A DNA stretch of 64,000 nt from Enterococcus sp. 9D6_DIV0238 (GCF_002174455.2 NZ_CP147246.1:496001-560000), one strand, 5' to 3'; numbered from the stretch's first letter, positions 30,389 to 40,056 are shown. Notes: a model not told the origin generated them from the letters alone. Translations and numbers: made by a program.

Positions 30389-30775
30389 ATGACTAGCGAT
30401 TATGACCATTTGACTCAGGAATTTTTGGCAGGATTAGTGCTTGAAGAACGAACGAAATTGTATAATGACTTATTAGCCTTAGAAGAAGTTCATAAGTTGA
30501 ATCAGCACAGCTCTTACTACACATTTAGAAATTTGAAGCGTATTTTTCAACGACATTCTGAACGAAGAAAGCGTACGTTTCGTTATATAAATAGCCATAA
30601 CAACGAACTGTTGATCCACCAGATTCACGAACAACATTTCTGTAAAAATAAATATTGTATTCAGATTTACTTTAATTCAAAAGAGTGCAATTATTTGTTT
30701 ATCGATCAACTACTTACTGCGCTAAAAGCGCCTTCTACTTCACCATTAAGAAACTTAAGAGAAATAGCCATTTAA
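30389..30775 (+). CDS. Hypothetical protein, 128 aa
   Basis: I do not recognise this protein. The ATG has GGAGGG 9 nt upstream, a 17-bp-spaced promoter before it and a clean terminator after it, so it is surely expressed. The N-terminal half is helical and acidic (DHLTQEFLAGLVLEERTKLY), the middle is strongly basic (RNLKRIFQRHSERRKRTFRY), and the C-terminal part contains three cysteines within FCKNKYC and KECNY. No signal peptide or membrane segment. It interrupts the purine cluster on the opposite strand between purB and purC. Confidence 0.7.
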   Translation: MTSDYDHLTQEFLAGLVLEERTKLYNDLLALEEVHKLNQHSSYYTFRNLKRIFQRHSERRKRTFRYINSHNNELLIHQIHEQHFCKNKYCIQIYFNSKECNYLFIDQLLTALKAPSTSPLRNLREIAI

Positions 30776-30782
30776 AAGACAG

Positions 30783-30814
30783 AAACTCTTAGAGATACAG
30801 CTAAGAGTTTTTTT
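30783..30814 (+). terminator. Terminator after the 128-aa gene
   Basis: AAACTCTTA (30783-30791) and TAAGAGTTT (30802-30810) followed by T4, just after the stop codon. Confidence 0.8.
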
Positions 30815-30833
30815 GACCACTTGAGGAGAGATT

Positions 30834-31157
30834 ATGGAAAAACTAAAAGTTAAAGTAACAGTCGATCGACCTATTGGTTATCTAGATTCCTTTAATAATC
30901 GTTACCCAGTAAATTATGGTTACATTGAAGGAGTGAGAGGCGGAGACGGCGAAGAACAAGATGCATATATTTTAAATGTACCAGCAAAAAAGCTAGATAC
31001 ATTTATTGGCATCGTCACAGCCGTGATCCATCGAAATGACGATATCGAAACAAAGTGGATCGTTATACCAGAAGGTTCAACGATCTCAGTAGATGAAATC
31101 ACAAAACAAACTTATTTTATTGAACAACACTTTGATAGTCATATTGAACTTCTTTAG
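30834..31157 (+). CDS. Short inorganic pyrophosphatase-like protein
   Basis: A 107-residue protein with the family I soluble pyrophosphatase pattern: basic-hydrophobic start KLKVKVTVDRPIG, then NRYPVNYGYIEG corresponding to the YPVNYGYI active-site strand, and GDGEEQDAYIL in place of the DxDPxD metal-binding loop. The third position of that loop is Glu, not Asp. Full enzymes are ~175 residues; this lacks the N- and C-terminal parts. Short relatives occur in other Firmicutes. Whether it hydrolyses PPi is open; pur enzymes such as PurF release PPi. ATG follows GAGGAG. Confidence 0.75.
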   Translation: MEKLKVKVTVDRPIGYLDSFNNRYPVNYGYIEGVRGGDGEEQDAYILNVPAKKLDTFIGIVTAVIHRNDDIETKWIVIPEGSTISVDEITKQTYFIEQHFDSHIELL

Positions 31158-31165
31158 ATAAGAAA

Positions 31166-31213
31166 AGAGTATCAACCAAAAGTAACGATTTCTTTTGGTT
31201 GATACTCTCTTTT
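31166..31213. terminator. Bidirectional terminator between the pyrophosphatase-like gene and purB
   Basis: A 17-bp perfect stem (31166-31182 with 31192-31208), T-rich on the plus side and A-rich on the other, serving both convergent units. Confidence 0.85.
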
Positions 31214-31218
31214 TTCTA

Positions 31219-32514
31219 TTACGCTAGTCCGACACGCTCAAAAATAATGTCAACATTTTTTAAATGATAATTATAATCAAATGCATCATCAAGCTCTTCT
31301 TTAGATAACACCGAGGTGATCTTTTCGTCAGCTTCAAGTAATGGTCTGAACGCCGTTTGATGATCCCAAGCATAAGCCGTTTTCGGCTGAACTAAATCGT
31401 AAGCTGCCTCTCTTGTCATACCGTGATCGATCAATTTTAATAATACTCGCTGGCTATATATCAGCCCAAAGGTCGCCTCCATGTTGCGTTTCATATTCTC
31501 TGGAAAAACAGTTAGATTTTTCACGATCGTCGAGAAGCGATTCAACATATAATTCAGTAAGATCGTTGTATCTGGAATAATGATTCGTTCCGCCGATGAG
31601 TGGGAAATATCTCTTTCATGCCATAAAGTAACGTTTTCATAGGCTGTCACCATATGTCCGCGAATCACACGAGCAAGCCCTGTCATATTTTCTGAACCGA
31701 TCGGGTTTCGTTTATGCGGCATCGCAGATGAACCTTTTTGACCTTTTGCAAAAAACTCTTCCACTTCTCGTGTTTCAGATTTTTGCAGGCCGCGGATCTC
31801 TGTTGCAAATTTTTCGATACTTGTTGCAATCAGCGCCATTGCAGAAACGTATTCAGCATGCAGATCTCGCGGTAAAACTTGAGTAGAAATTTCCTGCGCT
31901 CTGATGCCTAAATGTTCACAAACATATTCTTCAACAAAAGGAGGAATATTCGCAAACGTTCCAACCGCACCACTGATCTTCCCAGCCTCTACGCCTCTAG
32001 CTGCATGATCAAAACGCTCAATATTTCGTTTCATTTCTGAATACCATAAAGCTAGCTTCAATCCAAAAGTAGTTGGTTCAGCATGAACACCGTGTGTACG
32101 ACCCATCATGACTGTATCTTTATGTTCTTTAGCTTTTTCACCAACGATTTCTGTAAAACGTGCGAGATCTGCTCTTAAAATATCATTGGCCTGCTTCAAT
32201 TGATAGCCATAAGCTGTATCAACGACATCTGTACTCGTCAAACCATAATGTACCCATTTACGTTCTTCACCTAACGTTTCGGATACAGCTCTAGTAAATG
32301 CCACAACATCATGACGCGTTTCTTCTTCAATCTCTAAAATTCGAGCAACATCAAATGAAGCATTGTCACGAATTTTCTGCACATCTTCTTTTGGTATTTC
32401 ACCTAGTTCTGCCCAAGCTTCATCAGCTAAAATCTCAACTTCCAACCAAGCTTTATAGCGGTTCTCATCTGTCCAAATAGCACCCATCTCTGGTCGTGTA
32501 TAACGATCAATCAT
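31219..32514 (-). CDS. purB: Adenylosuccinate lyase
   Basis: A 431-residue fumarase-superfamily lyase acting twice, on SAICAR and on adenylosuccinate. Motifs: [15 protein letters not shown] with catalytic His, and the flexible signature loop [16 protein letters not shown] (about 262-277). The opening [14 protein letters not shown] is typical. Start ATG lies 11 nt after AAGGAG. It ends the purEKB unit. In several enterococci purB is elsewhere, so its place here is of some interest. Confidence 0.96.
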   Translation of the reverse strand: MIDRYTRPEMGAIWTDENRYKAWLEVEILADEAWAELGEIPKEDVQKIRDNASFDVARILEIEEETRHDVVAFTRAVSETLGEERKWVHYGLTSTDVVDTAYGYQLKQANDILRADLARFTEIVGEKAKEHKDTVMMGRTHGVHAEPTTFGLKLALWYSEMKRNIERFDHAARGVEAGKISGAVGTFANIPPFVEEYVCEHLGIRAQEISTQVLPRDLHAEYVSAMALIATSIEKFATEIRGLQKSETREVEEFFAKGQKGSSAMPHKRNPIGSENMTGLARVIRGHMVTAYENVTLWHERDISHSSAERIIIPDTTILLNYMLNRFSTIVKNLTVFPENMKRNMEATFGLIYSQRVLLKLIDHGMTREAAYDLVQPKTAYAWDHQTAFRPLLEADEKITSVLSKEELDDAFDYNYHLKNVDIIFERVGLA

Positions 32515-32532
32515 TCGTTTATCTGCTCCTTT

Positions 32533-33660
32533 TTAATCCCAAATAGTTGTTTGATAAATTTCTTCTAGGGTTTCGTATATATCCTCTGTCAAAATCGTGA
32601 TATGCCCCATCTTGCGGCCTTTCTTTGCTTCTGCTTTACCATAATAATGAAAATGCCACTCTGGTTTTTCAGCAATCACATCCATCGTTTCATACATTTC
32701 ATCACCTAAAATATTGACCATCACTGCTTCTGATAATAGTTCAACTTCAGCCAACGGCCAGCCGCAAATCCCTCGAATGTGGGCATCAAATTGACTCATC
32801 GAGCACGCTTCGATCGAATAATGTCCAGAATTGTGCGGTCTTGGTGCCAACTCATTTACATAAATACCACCATCATTGGTCAAAAACATTTCAACAGCTA
32901 GTGTTCCAGCTAAATCGACCGATTCGGCAATGACACGAGCGATGCGTTGTGCCTCAGCAACAACGTCATCATTGACTCTAGCTGGCGCAATCGTTTCATG
33001 CAAAATATTGTTACGATGAATATTTTCTACGACAGGGAAAACAGTATATTGTCCCTGCCCATTTCCGCTCACTAGGACGGATATCTCTTTTTCATAAGGA
33101 ATCCAAGCTTCTAAGACGCAGGTTCCCTCTCTTAATAGATGCATCGCAGAAGAAACATCGGAAGTACTGTATAAGACAAATTGCCCTTTGCCATCATAAC
33201 CGCCTCTAGTTGTCTTCAGCACACATGGGTAACCGATACCGTCGATCGCATCTTGAATATCTGTTGGGCTAACGATCGTTGCATATGGTGCAATCACGAT
33301 ATTATTTTCTTCAAGGAACGACTTCTCTAATAAGCGGTCTTGAGTAATCGCTAAAAGATCGGAACCTTGAGGGATCTCTGTCAAATCTTGCACCTGCATC
33401 AACGCCTCAACATCGACATTTTCAAATTCGTAAGTCAACACTTGGGAACGACTAGCTAATTCTTTTAGCGCTTCAACATCATCATATTCAGCCAGTAAAT
33501 GCCAATCAGCCACCTGTGCTGCCGGACAGTCAACAGTCGGATCTAAAACGCCTATACGAAAGCCCATCTCCCTAGCGCTAAGCGCCATCATTCTGCCTAA
33601 TTGTCCGCCACCAATGATCCCGATCATTTGACCCGGCAATAATGGTTTATTCAAGTTCAT
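32533..33660 (-). CDS. purK: N5-carboxyaminoimidazole ribonucleotide synthase
   Basis: A 375-residue ATP-grasp enzyme that makes N5-CAIR from AIR, bicarbonate and ATP. N-terminal [17 protein letters not shown], central [16 protein letters not shown] and C-terminal [19 protein letters not shown] are family signatures. The frame begins GTG-ATG; I chose the ATG at 33660 with GGAAAG five nt upstream. It overlaps the end of purE by 14 nt. Confidence 0.95.
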   Translation of the reverse strand: MNLNKPLLPGQMIGIIGGGQLGRMMALSAREMGFRIGVLDPTVDCPAAQVADWHLLAEYDDVEALKELASRSQVLTYEFENVDVEALMQVQDLTEIPQGSDLLAITQDRLLEKSFLEENNIVIAPYATIVSPTDIQDAIDGIGYPCVLKTTRGGYDGKGQFVLYSTSDVSSAMHLLREGTCVLEAWIPYEKEISVLVSGNGQGQYTVFPVVENIHRNNILHETIAPARVNDDVVAEAQRIARVIAESVDLAGTLAVEMFLTNDGGIYVNELAPRPHNSGHYSIEACSMSQFDAHIRGICGWPLAEVELLSEAVMVNILGDEMYETMDVIAEKPEWHFHYYGKAEAKKGRKMGHITILTEDIYETLEEIYQTTIWD

Positions 33661-34135
33661 CACTACTTTCCATCACTGTTTGTTCAAGAAATTTACGCTC
33701 AGCGTCTAATTTCCCTGCTAACTCTACATCATACATGGAAAGCATCTGAACTGCAAGCAATCCTGCATTGACTGCTCCTGCACGACCGATCGCAGTCGTT
33801 GCTACAGGGACACCTCCTGGCATTTGAACGATCGATAACAATGAATCCAATCCATTTAATGCCTTCGACTGAACAGGCACTCCTATCACCGGTAATGTAG
33901 TTTTAGCAGCTATCATCCCTGGTAAGTGGGCAGCACCGCCAGCTCCTGCGATAATCACTTTAATGCCACGGGCTCTTGCCTCTTCAGCAAAACTAAACAT
34001 ATAGTCCGGCGTTCGATGAGCAGATACGACTTTTTTTTCATAAGGAACTCCAAATGCTTCTAAACGATCACACGCTTCTTTCATTGTCGGCCAATCCGAT
34101 GTACTTCCCATTACTACTGAAACCACGACAGACAT
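33647..34135 (-). CDS. purE: N5-CAIR mutase
   Basis: A 162-residue class I PurE. The active-site loops are [11 protein letters not shown] near the N-terminus (conserved Ser and Asp), [10 protein letters not shown] with catalytic His, and [14 protein letters not shown]. It is the first gene of purEKB with a consensus promoter about 30 nt upstream. Confidence 0.96.
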   Translation of the reverse strand: MSVVVSVVMGSTSDWPTMKEACDRLEAFGVPYEKKVVSAHRTPDYMFSFAEEARARGIKVIIAGAGGAAHLPGMIAAKTTLPVIGVPVQSKALNGLDSLLSIVQMPGGVPVATTAIGRAGAVNAGLLAVQMLSMYDVELAGKLDAERKFLEQTVMESSDELE

Positions 34136-34162
34136 AAGATTCCCCTTTCTCTATTCCCCTTC

Positions 34163-34191
34163 ATTTTAGCAAGGCTCAAGCAAGGTGTCAA
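34163..34191 (-). promoter_or_regulatory. Promoter of purEKB
   Basis: Minus strand: consensus -35 TTGACA (34186-34191), 17-bp spacer ending TTGC, -10 TAAAAT (34163-34168). Confidence 0.88.
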
Positions 34192-34222
34192 AATAAAATC
34201 GAATATTATAGTGATTTTTAAC

Positions 34223-34236
34223 CTTATCGTTCGTAT
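34223..34236 (-). promoter_or_regulatory. PurBox-like operator upstream of purE
   Basis: ATACGAACGATAAG on the minus strand, 32 bp upstream of the -35, shares ACGAACGAT with the purC box. A second CGAA-like element (TAATATTCGATTTTATT, 34192-34208) lies between it and the -35. Confidence 0.55.
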
Positions 34237-34245
34237 ATACAGATA

Positions 34246-34287
34246 AAATAAAGAAAAACCAAACGAACATTCGGTTTTTCTTTATTT
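34246..34287 (-). terminator. Terminator of xpt-pbuX
   Basis: AAATAAAGAAAAACC and GGTTTTTCTTTATTT form a perfect 15-bp stem 12 nt after the pbuX stop on the minus strand. Confidence 0.85.
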
Positions 34288-34298
34288 TGTTTATTCAA

Positions 34299-35612
34299 TT
34301 ATTCCTCTGATTTCAAACCGTTGAAAAGTAGATTCAAAATGATAGCAGTCAGACTGCTCATTACAATTCCGTTTCCAGTAAACATACGTAAAGTCTCAGG
34401 CATTTGCTGGAATAAAGTCGGCATCATATTGAATCCAAGGCCAAAACCAATTGATATCGCAATGATCAGCAAATTCTTATCGTTCGTATAATCAACTTTA
34501 GATAACATCCGCATTCCTTGAACAGCTACCATGCCAAACATAACCAGCATTCCTCCACCTAAAACAGGTTCTGGAATAATTTGAGCTATAGCACCAACTT
34601 TCGGCAATAGTCCTAAAGCGATCAAGAAAAATGCTGAGTAGTAAATCGGGCGGCGAGTTTTGATTCCTGAAAGCTGGACCAAACCGACATTTTGAGAAAA
34701 GCCGGTATAAGGAAACGTATTGAAGATTCCACCAAGAATAACTGCTAATCCTTCTGCCCTATATCCTTTTTTAAGCTCTTCTTCTCCGATATGTTTTCCT
34801 GTAATATCCCCTAAAGCAAAATAGACACCTGTCGATTCGACCATACTGACAATTGAAATGATCACCATCAAGACGATAGATGAAAGATCAAATGTCGGTG
34901 CGCCAAAATAAAAAGGTTGCGGGAAATGGAACCAAGTAGCCTCACCGACGGGAGCTAGATCGACTTGACCTAAGACTGCCGCTAAAATCGTGCCACCGAC
35001 TAACCCAACAAGAACCGCAATCGATTTGATAAAGCCTCGACCCCAAACTTGAACAACAATAATCAAAGCGATCGTTATAAATGCTAATAATAAATTCGTG
35101 CCATTACCGAAATCTTTTGCAGAAGCCATTCCTCCGCCCATTTTTTCAACAGCTACTGGAATCAAGGTCAATCCGATCACCGTGATCACCGTTCCTGTGA
35201 CCAATGGAGGAAACAATTTTTTGATTTTCGAGAATATTCCTGAAACTAACACTACAAAAATCCCAGAAGCAATGATCGAACCATAGATCGCGCCGATCCC
35301 CTTATCGTTCCCAATCATAATCAATGGAGCAACGGCTTGAATCGCACATCCTAATACAACAGGCAACCCTATGCCGAAAAATCGATTGACCGTCAATTGT
35401 AGTAAAGTAGCTATTCCGCACATAAAAATATCAATGGAAATCAAATAAGTCATCTGTTCTGAATTAAAATTCAGTCCTGTACCGATCAATAATGGAACAG
35501 CTACCGCGCCAGCATACATTGCTAATAAATGCTGCAACCCTAAAACAGCTGCTTTGCCGTTTTCAGGATTTTGTTGATTCAATTCTTTGTTTTGATTTTC
35601 TTCATTTGCCAA
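34299..35612 (-). CDS. pbuX: Xanthine permease (NCS2, UraA/PbuX type)
   Basis: A 437-residue transporter with about 14 hydrophobic segments. It has GLQHLLAMYAGAVAVPLLIG near the N-terminus, and the NCS2 signature region VGLVQLSGIKTRRPIYYSA with the conserved glycines and GFSQNVG. NCS2 proteins import nucleobases by proton symport; xanthine is assigned because xpt is directly upstream in the same unit (2-nt gap) under a guanine riboswitch. Translation begins at a TTG, 10 nt after GAGGGGG located in the end of xpt. Confidence 0.93.
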   Translation of the reverse strand: MANEENQNKELNQQNPENGKAAVLGLQHLLAMYAGAVAVPLLIGTGLNFNSEQMTYLISIDIFMCGIATLLQLTVNRFFGIGLPVVLGCAIQAVAPLIMIGNDKGIGAIYGSIIASGIFVVLVSGIFSKIKKLFPPLVTGTVITVIGLTLIPVAVEKMGGGMASAKDFGNGTNLLLAFITIALIIVVQVWGRGFIKSIAVLVGLVGGTILAAVLGQVDLAPVGEATWFHFPQPFYFGAPTFDLSSIVLMVIISIVSMVESTGVYFALGDITGKHIGEEELKKGYRAEGLAVILGGIFNTFPYTGFSQNVGLVQLSGIKTRRPIYYSAFFLIALGLLPKVGAIAQIIPEPVLGGGMLVMFGMVAVQGMRMLSKVDYTNDKNLLIIAISIGFGLGFNMMPTLFQQMPETLRMFTGNGIVMSSLTAIILNLLFNGLKSEE

Positions 35613-35614
35613 CT

Positions 35615-36355
<741 letters not shown>

Positions 36356-36362
36356 TTACTAT

Positions 36363-36391
36363 ACAATAGTACAAAACTCTGAAAATTTCAA
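36363..36391 (-). promoter_or_regulatory. Promoter of xpt-pbuX
   Basis: Minus strand: -35 TTGAAA (36386-36391), 17-bp spacer, -10 TATTGT (36363-36368). The -35 lies inside the terminator hairpin of the upstream gene. Confidence 0.65.
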
Positions 36392-36417
36392 TGAAAAGAA
36401 TAAATTTTCATTGAAAT
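36385..36417 (-). terminator. Terminator-like hairpin after the NlpC/P60 gene
   Basis: ATTTCAATGAAAA (36385-36397) and TTTTCATTGAAAT (36405-36417) form a 13-bp perfect stem 40 nt after the stop; it ends TTTTC on the minus strand. Confidence 0.6.
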
Positions 36418-36456
36418 CTTACAGAGCTTTATTTACAACTATTATTTATTTGTTCC

Positions 36457-37515
36457 TCATTTTTTGATGAATGCGGCTTTTCCGCCTGTAGGTAATGCAG
36501 TATTTTTAGGTACCACTCTGATTTCGATTGCTTCCAGACGTTTAGACAATCCTTGTGTTCCCGAAGATTGTCCATTTTTAGTCCACGCTTGCCAGCCATA
36601 ATCTTGGGAGTGGACTCGGTATTGCACATCATATTGTGTGGCTGCAGTTCCGGTCAATTGGATTTGAATCGCTTCTAACCGTTTCTTTTGTCCTGTGGTT
36701 CCACTCAACGCATTATTTGCTTTCCAACCTTGCCACCCAATATCTTGAATATGTGTTTTGTATTGGATTCCTCCGTTAACAGATGAGTCAAGCTTGATTT
36801 GAATACCTTCTAATCGTTTCTTTTGTCCAGTACTTCCACTTGATTGACCTGCTGCTACATAACCGCCCCAGCCAAAATCTTGGACATGCGTACGATAGCT
36901 CACTAGATTAGGAATCGCAGGTGCACTATTTTTAATCACTCGTACAGCGAAATCCGGTTTAAAATAGGTGGTTGAATTGATTTTGACCACTTCATTCACA
37001 TTTGGTGCGTGGATATATTGGTGATTTCCTATTGCAATCGCTACATGATACGTGTTTCCTTTAGCACCCCAAAAATAAAGATCCCCAGGTTCTGCTTGAG
37101 CAACACTGATTTGATCACCAGATTTTTCTTGCGGCACTGTGTAATCACCAATGTTTTTTCCCGTCACTTGTAAGTATACATAACGAGTCAATCCAGAACA
37201 GTCAAACACATTCGGACCTTTTCCACCCCAAGCATAAGGTTTACCTAGATGTCTTCTGGCTTCGTTTACAATTTGTGTTTTCTGTGAAGCTGCTGCAAAT
37301 GTAACCGCACTTCTGGCTGCTGGTTGTTCTTCGATCGTTTCTAACGAAAAATCAGGCATCTCCTGAATTTTCTGGATTTGTTCAGCTGTATAACCAGCGT
37401 CAAGCGCTTCCTGATAGCTTTCGTCTCCAAACACCTCTGTCGCTTCCGCCGACTGGGTCGATCCAAGCGCAAAGAGCAACAAAGCAGCCCCAACTATGTA
37501 ACAATACTTTTTCAT
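36457..37515 (-). CDS. Secreted NlpC/P60 peptidoglycan hydrolase with three ChW repeats
   Basis: A 352-residue secreted protein. A signal peptide occupies about residues 1-25 (LLLFALGSTQSAEA). The NlpC/P60 domain spans about 80-195 with catalytic Cys106 (DCSGL), His157 (YHVAI) and His169 (YIHAP), so it should cut D-iso-Glu/meso-DAP- or Lys-type stem peptides. Three C-terminal ChW repeats (about 207-242, 252-287, 299-334), each with a GW and GQKKRLE(A/G)I(Q/E)I core, probably bind the cell surface. There is no sortase motif. Single gene with ribosome site AGGAG. Confidence 0.92.
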   Translation of the reverse strand: MKKYCYIVGAALLLFALGSTQSAEATEVFGDESYQEALDAGYTAEQIQKIQEMPDFSLETIEEQPAARSAVTFAAASQKTQIVNEARRHLGKPYAWGGKGPNVFDCSGLTRYVYLQVTGKNIGDYTVPQEKSGDQISVAQAEPGDLYFWGAKGNTYHVAIAIGNHQYIHAPNVNEVVKINSTTYFKPDFAVRVIKNSAPAIPNLVSYRTHVQDFGWGGYVAAGQSSGSTGQKKRLEGIQIKLDSSVNGGIQYKTHIQDIGWQGWKANNALSGTTGQKKRLEAIQIQLTGTAATQYDVQYRVHSQDYGWQAWTKNGQSSGTQGLSKRLEAIEIRVVPKNTALPTGGKAAFIKK

Positions 37516-37653
37516 TATTTTCCCAACTCCTACTCTCTCATTCGATTTAAATTAATGATAACATAAAAATAAAATAATTATAGACTAGTAAAGCTAGCTT
37601 ATTTAATTTTTCATCGTTTTGTAATATAACCTGATTTTTGTAATCATCAAAAA

Positions 37654-37692
37654 AAGTGATCATAAGGAAATTTTTATCCTCATTTATCACTT
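37654..37692 (-). terminator. Terminator of the glucosaminidase/TIM-barrel unit
   Basis: AAGTGAT (37654-37660) pairs with ATCACTT (37686-37692) with further pairing inside; followed on the minus strand by a run of seven T. Confidence 0.7.
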
Positions 37693-37711
37693 AGTATGTT
37701 GTTCACCAATC

Positions 37712-38395
37712 CTACTGATCGTTTTCTTTTTCTAAATTCCTATACTTATCCATTTTATGACTAAAAAGTTCACCATTGCTAGGCGGAGTATAGGTAATGG
37801 CATTTGCACCAGCTGCGATCGTTTCAGTGATTGATTCATCTGTCGGTCCTCCTGTTGCAATGATCGGCAACGTAGGGTATTTCTTTCTGAAATAGCGAAC
37901 GGTTTCTGCTGTATTTTTTCCAGCGCTAATGTTGATCATCGTCACTCCAGCAGCTATTTTTTCATCGATTGGCGTATGGATTGACGTCACCGTACTAACG
38001 ACAGGAATATCGACAACCTCACAAACCATCTCAACTGTTTCAACTGGTGTCGGCCCATTTAATACAACCCCAATCGATCCCTGAGCTTCTGCAAAAAGGC
38101 TCATATACGCAGAACGTTGTCCTTGCGTCAAACCTCCGCCCACTCCTGAGAATACAGGAATATCTGCTGCTTCTATAATGCTTTTAGTGATCGCCGGATG
38201 CGGGGTAAATGGATAAACAGCAATGACTGCATTTGCATCCGTATTCCGAATGATCGCAATATCCGTAGTAAAAATAATCGACTTGATTTTCTTTCCAAAA
38301 ATTCTGATCCCGCTTGCCTGTGCAATCACCTTCGGCACTTGTACAATATCCTGCTTCAGCGGTGTGACGATTTCCGGTACCCATTTCTCTTCCAT
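37712..38395 (-). CDS. Probable TIM-barrel protein of unknown function
   Basis: A 227-residue protein of alternating hydrophobic strands and helices. Strand-like segments KSIIFTTDIAII, ANAVIAVYPF, IPVFSGVGGG, GSIGVVLNG, IPVVSTV, VTMINISAG and LPIIATGGPTDESI are spaced as in a beta/alpha barrel, and the last resembles a phosphate-binding GGP loop. Relatives in enterococci are annotated only as hydrolase or barrel proteins, without evidence known to me. No signal peptide. It lies 17 nt after the glucosaminidase gene and is probably co-transcribed. Confidence 0.6.
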   Translation of the reverse strand: MEEKWVPEIVTPLKQDIVQVPKVIAQASGIRIFGKKIKSIIFTTDIAIIRNTDANAVIAVYPFTPHPAITKSIIEAADIPVFSGVGGGLTQGQRSAYMSLFAEAQGSIGVVLNGPTPVETVEMVCEVVDIPVVSTVTSIHTPIDEKIAAGVTMINISAGKNTAETVRYFRKKYPTLPIIATGGPTDESITETIAAGANAITYTPPSNGELFSHKMDKYRNLEKENDQ

Positions 38396-38412
38396 CTAAC
38401 TCCTCCTTTTTC

Positions 38413-39033
38413 TTAATGATCGTATTTGTTTAAATCATAGCTTTCGATCACATGAATAACTTTTTCAGCATAGGTTGGATCTGTTGCATAGCCTGCATCC
38501 TGTAAAGCTTGTGCAGCCTCTTTATAATTTTTCGCCAACAACACATTTTCATATAGACGAGGATTCCAAGTGACACCATTGACAAACAATCGAGTATGGT
38601 CATCCATTGATTCTTCCCAAGTATCATAAACTCTGAAATCACCTTGAATCACGATCCACTCTTCATTGATGTATTCCTTCGTTTCAAGATTCACTTTTTT
38701 CTGATCACCATACGCTTTGATTCCAAATAAATTATTATATTTAGAGGCAAGCGTGCTTTGCCCCCAGTTTGACTCTAAGATTCCTTGTCCAATAATAATA
38801 CTAGGTAAAACGCCATAAGAAGACTGCAACTCTTGTGCGTGCGGGCTGATTCTATCGATAAACTCTTCTTTTGACACCTGTTCATTTTTCTGTGCCGTAT
38901 TTTCTTCAGTTTTAGAACTATCTGATAACACATTGATGGAAAAGATAAATGCAACCCCAACAATCAATAGTCCCGCAAATAATGCCGGTAAGTTTGATTG
39001 TCTTCTTTTCTTTTTATACCTTTGACTATTCAT
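38413..39033 (-). CDS. Membrane-anchored glucosaminidase-domain autolysin
   Basis: A 206-residue protein with a basic N-terminus (KKKRRQ), one membrane anchor at about 15-34, a linker, and a glucosaminidase domain (PF01832) from about 55. The SIIIGQGILESNWGQS segment carries the catalytic Glu, and LFGIKAYG with FRVYDTWEESMDDH are family-typical. It should cleave GlcNAc-MurNAc bonds at the outer face of the membrane. Encoded upstream of the barrel protein, close to another wall hydrolase gene. Confidence 0.88.
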   Translation of the reverse strand: MNSQRYKKKRRQSNLPALFAGLLIVGVAFIFSINVLSDSSKTEENTAQKNEQVSKEEFIDRISPHAQELQSSYGVLPSIIIGQGILESNWGQSTLASKYNNLFGIKAYGDQKKVNLETKEYINEEWIVIQGDFRVYDTWEESMDDHTRLFVNGVTWNPRLYENVLLAKNYKEAAQALQDAGYATDPTYAEKVIHVIESYDLNKYDH

Positions 39034-39115
39034 ACATTCCCTACTTTATCGTGTATTCATTCCGTAAAAAAAACGGACAATGGCTGACTGATTATATCAG
39101 TTTTTTTCATTACAA

Positions 39116-39316
39116 TCAATCTACAGCTGTCGTAGTCATGGTTGTCGAAGTTTTCGTTGGTTCCTTAGATGTTGTCGTCATGGTCGTTTGGCTTACTTCT
39201 GTTGTTGTTTCAGTTGTGTTTTTTGTCTTGTCTTTTGCTGTATCATGTCCAAAAAATACATAGATCACAGCACCTAACATTATAATGACGGATAATATGC
39301 CTAAAATTTGTTTCAC
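39116..39316 (-). CDS. Small membrane protein with Thr-rich tail, 66 aa
   Basis: Starts at GTG 39316 with GAGGAG 7 nt upstream; translation MKQILGILSVIIMLGAVIYVF gives one membrane segment, followed by a ~40-residue tail made almost entirely of Thr, Ser and Lys (TTTEVSQTTMTTTSKEPTKT). The tail looks extracytoplasmic and could be glycosylated, which is inference. No family recognised. It lies 19 nt after the 173-residue unknown gene on the same strand. Confidence 0.65.
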   Translation of the reverse strand: MKQILGILSVIIMLGAVIYVFFGHDTAKDKTKNTTETTTEVSQTTMTTTSKEPTKTSTTMTTTAVD

Positions 39317-39335
39317 AAAAAAACTCCTCACTTAC

Positions 39336-39857
39336 TTATTCACCAACGTAAGTTCCCATTAAATTTTCATTTACCCAATCTAATAGCTCTACTTTCGATC
39401 CTTCCAGCTGACCTTGTAAAGTGGCCGGCAAGCGAAACGTAACGATATCATCAAAGCCCCATTCACCATACGAAACTGTAACTTTCAAATCGATATATGC
39501 TTGCTCTACATGTTCGGCCTTGTTTTTTGAAGGGATCAATTCAGCCACTCCTGCTCCAGACTGCAGCCATTTTTTGGCGATCAAGGTTTTTAATCGCTTA
39601 TATTCAGACACAGCGATATTCCTTTTTTCTGGAAAAAGAATGGTTTGGCGCAGCACTTTTTGTGTCAGCATCCACTCGTAATCAGTAAAAAGATTTTTCA
39701 CCTTTTGCATTTCTTCATTAGTCAAGCTGGTATGACCTTTTTTCCAGTTCTCCCAGTTTTCTTTCGACGTTTGGAGATAGTCGGTATAAAACGTCTCTTC
39801 TGTTTCAAACTCTTCTATAATTGCATCGATAAGAATATCTATATACATTTGGTGCAT
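39336..39857 (-). CDS. Hypothetical cytosolic protein, 173 aa
   Basis: I do not recognise this protein. The ATG follows AAAGGAGG by 8 nt, a strong site. It is acidic and mostly helical in the first half (IDILIDAIIEEFETEETFY, then LTNEEMQKVKNLFTDYEW), with a beta-rich second half containing IDLKVTVSYGEWGFDDIVTF. There is no signal peptide or membrane segment. It may form a unit with the downstream Thr-rich peptide gene. The N-terminal half vaguely recalls a DNA-binding or adaptor helix bundle, but nothing firm. Confidence 0.65.
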   Translation of the reverse strand: MHQMYIDILIDAIIEEFETEETFYTDYLQTSKENWENWKKGHTSLTNEEMQKVKNLFTDYEWMLTQKVLRQTILFPEKRNIAVSEYKRLKTLIAKKWLQSGAGVAELIPSKNKAEHVEQAYIDLKVTVSYGEWGFDDIVTFRLPATLQGQLEGSKVELLDWVNENLMGTYVGE

Positions 39858-40056
39858 GACTTTCGCCTCCTTTCTTTATTTTACTGAAAATATCAAAAAA
39901 AAGCATCTCTTTGCTCCACTTATTTTCGTTTTTTTAAGAAACATTCACCTTTTTCTCTAATAATTTTTACGTTAACTTCCATTTGCTTAAATTTAACCAC
40001 GATTTCATACTTCTCATGTATAATAGAAATGATCTTTTAATTAGGAGGAACAAACA

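Noticed and set aside
36490..36500. LPTGG near the C-terminus of the NlpC/P60 protein as a sortase signal
   Set aside because: The order is not LPxTG and no hydrophobic segment follows; the protein ends within ten residues.
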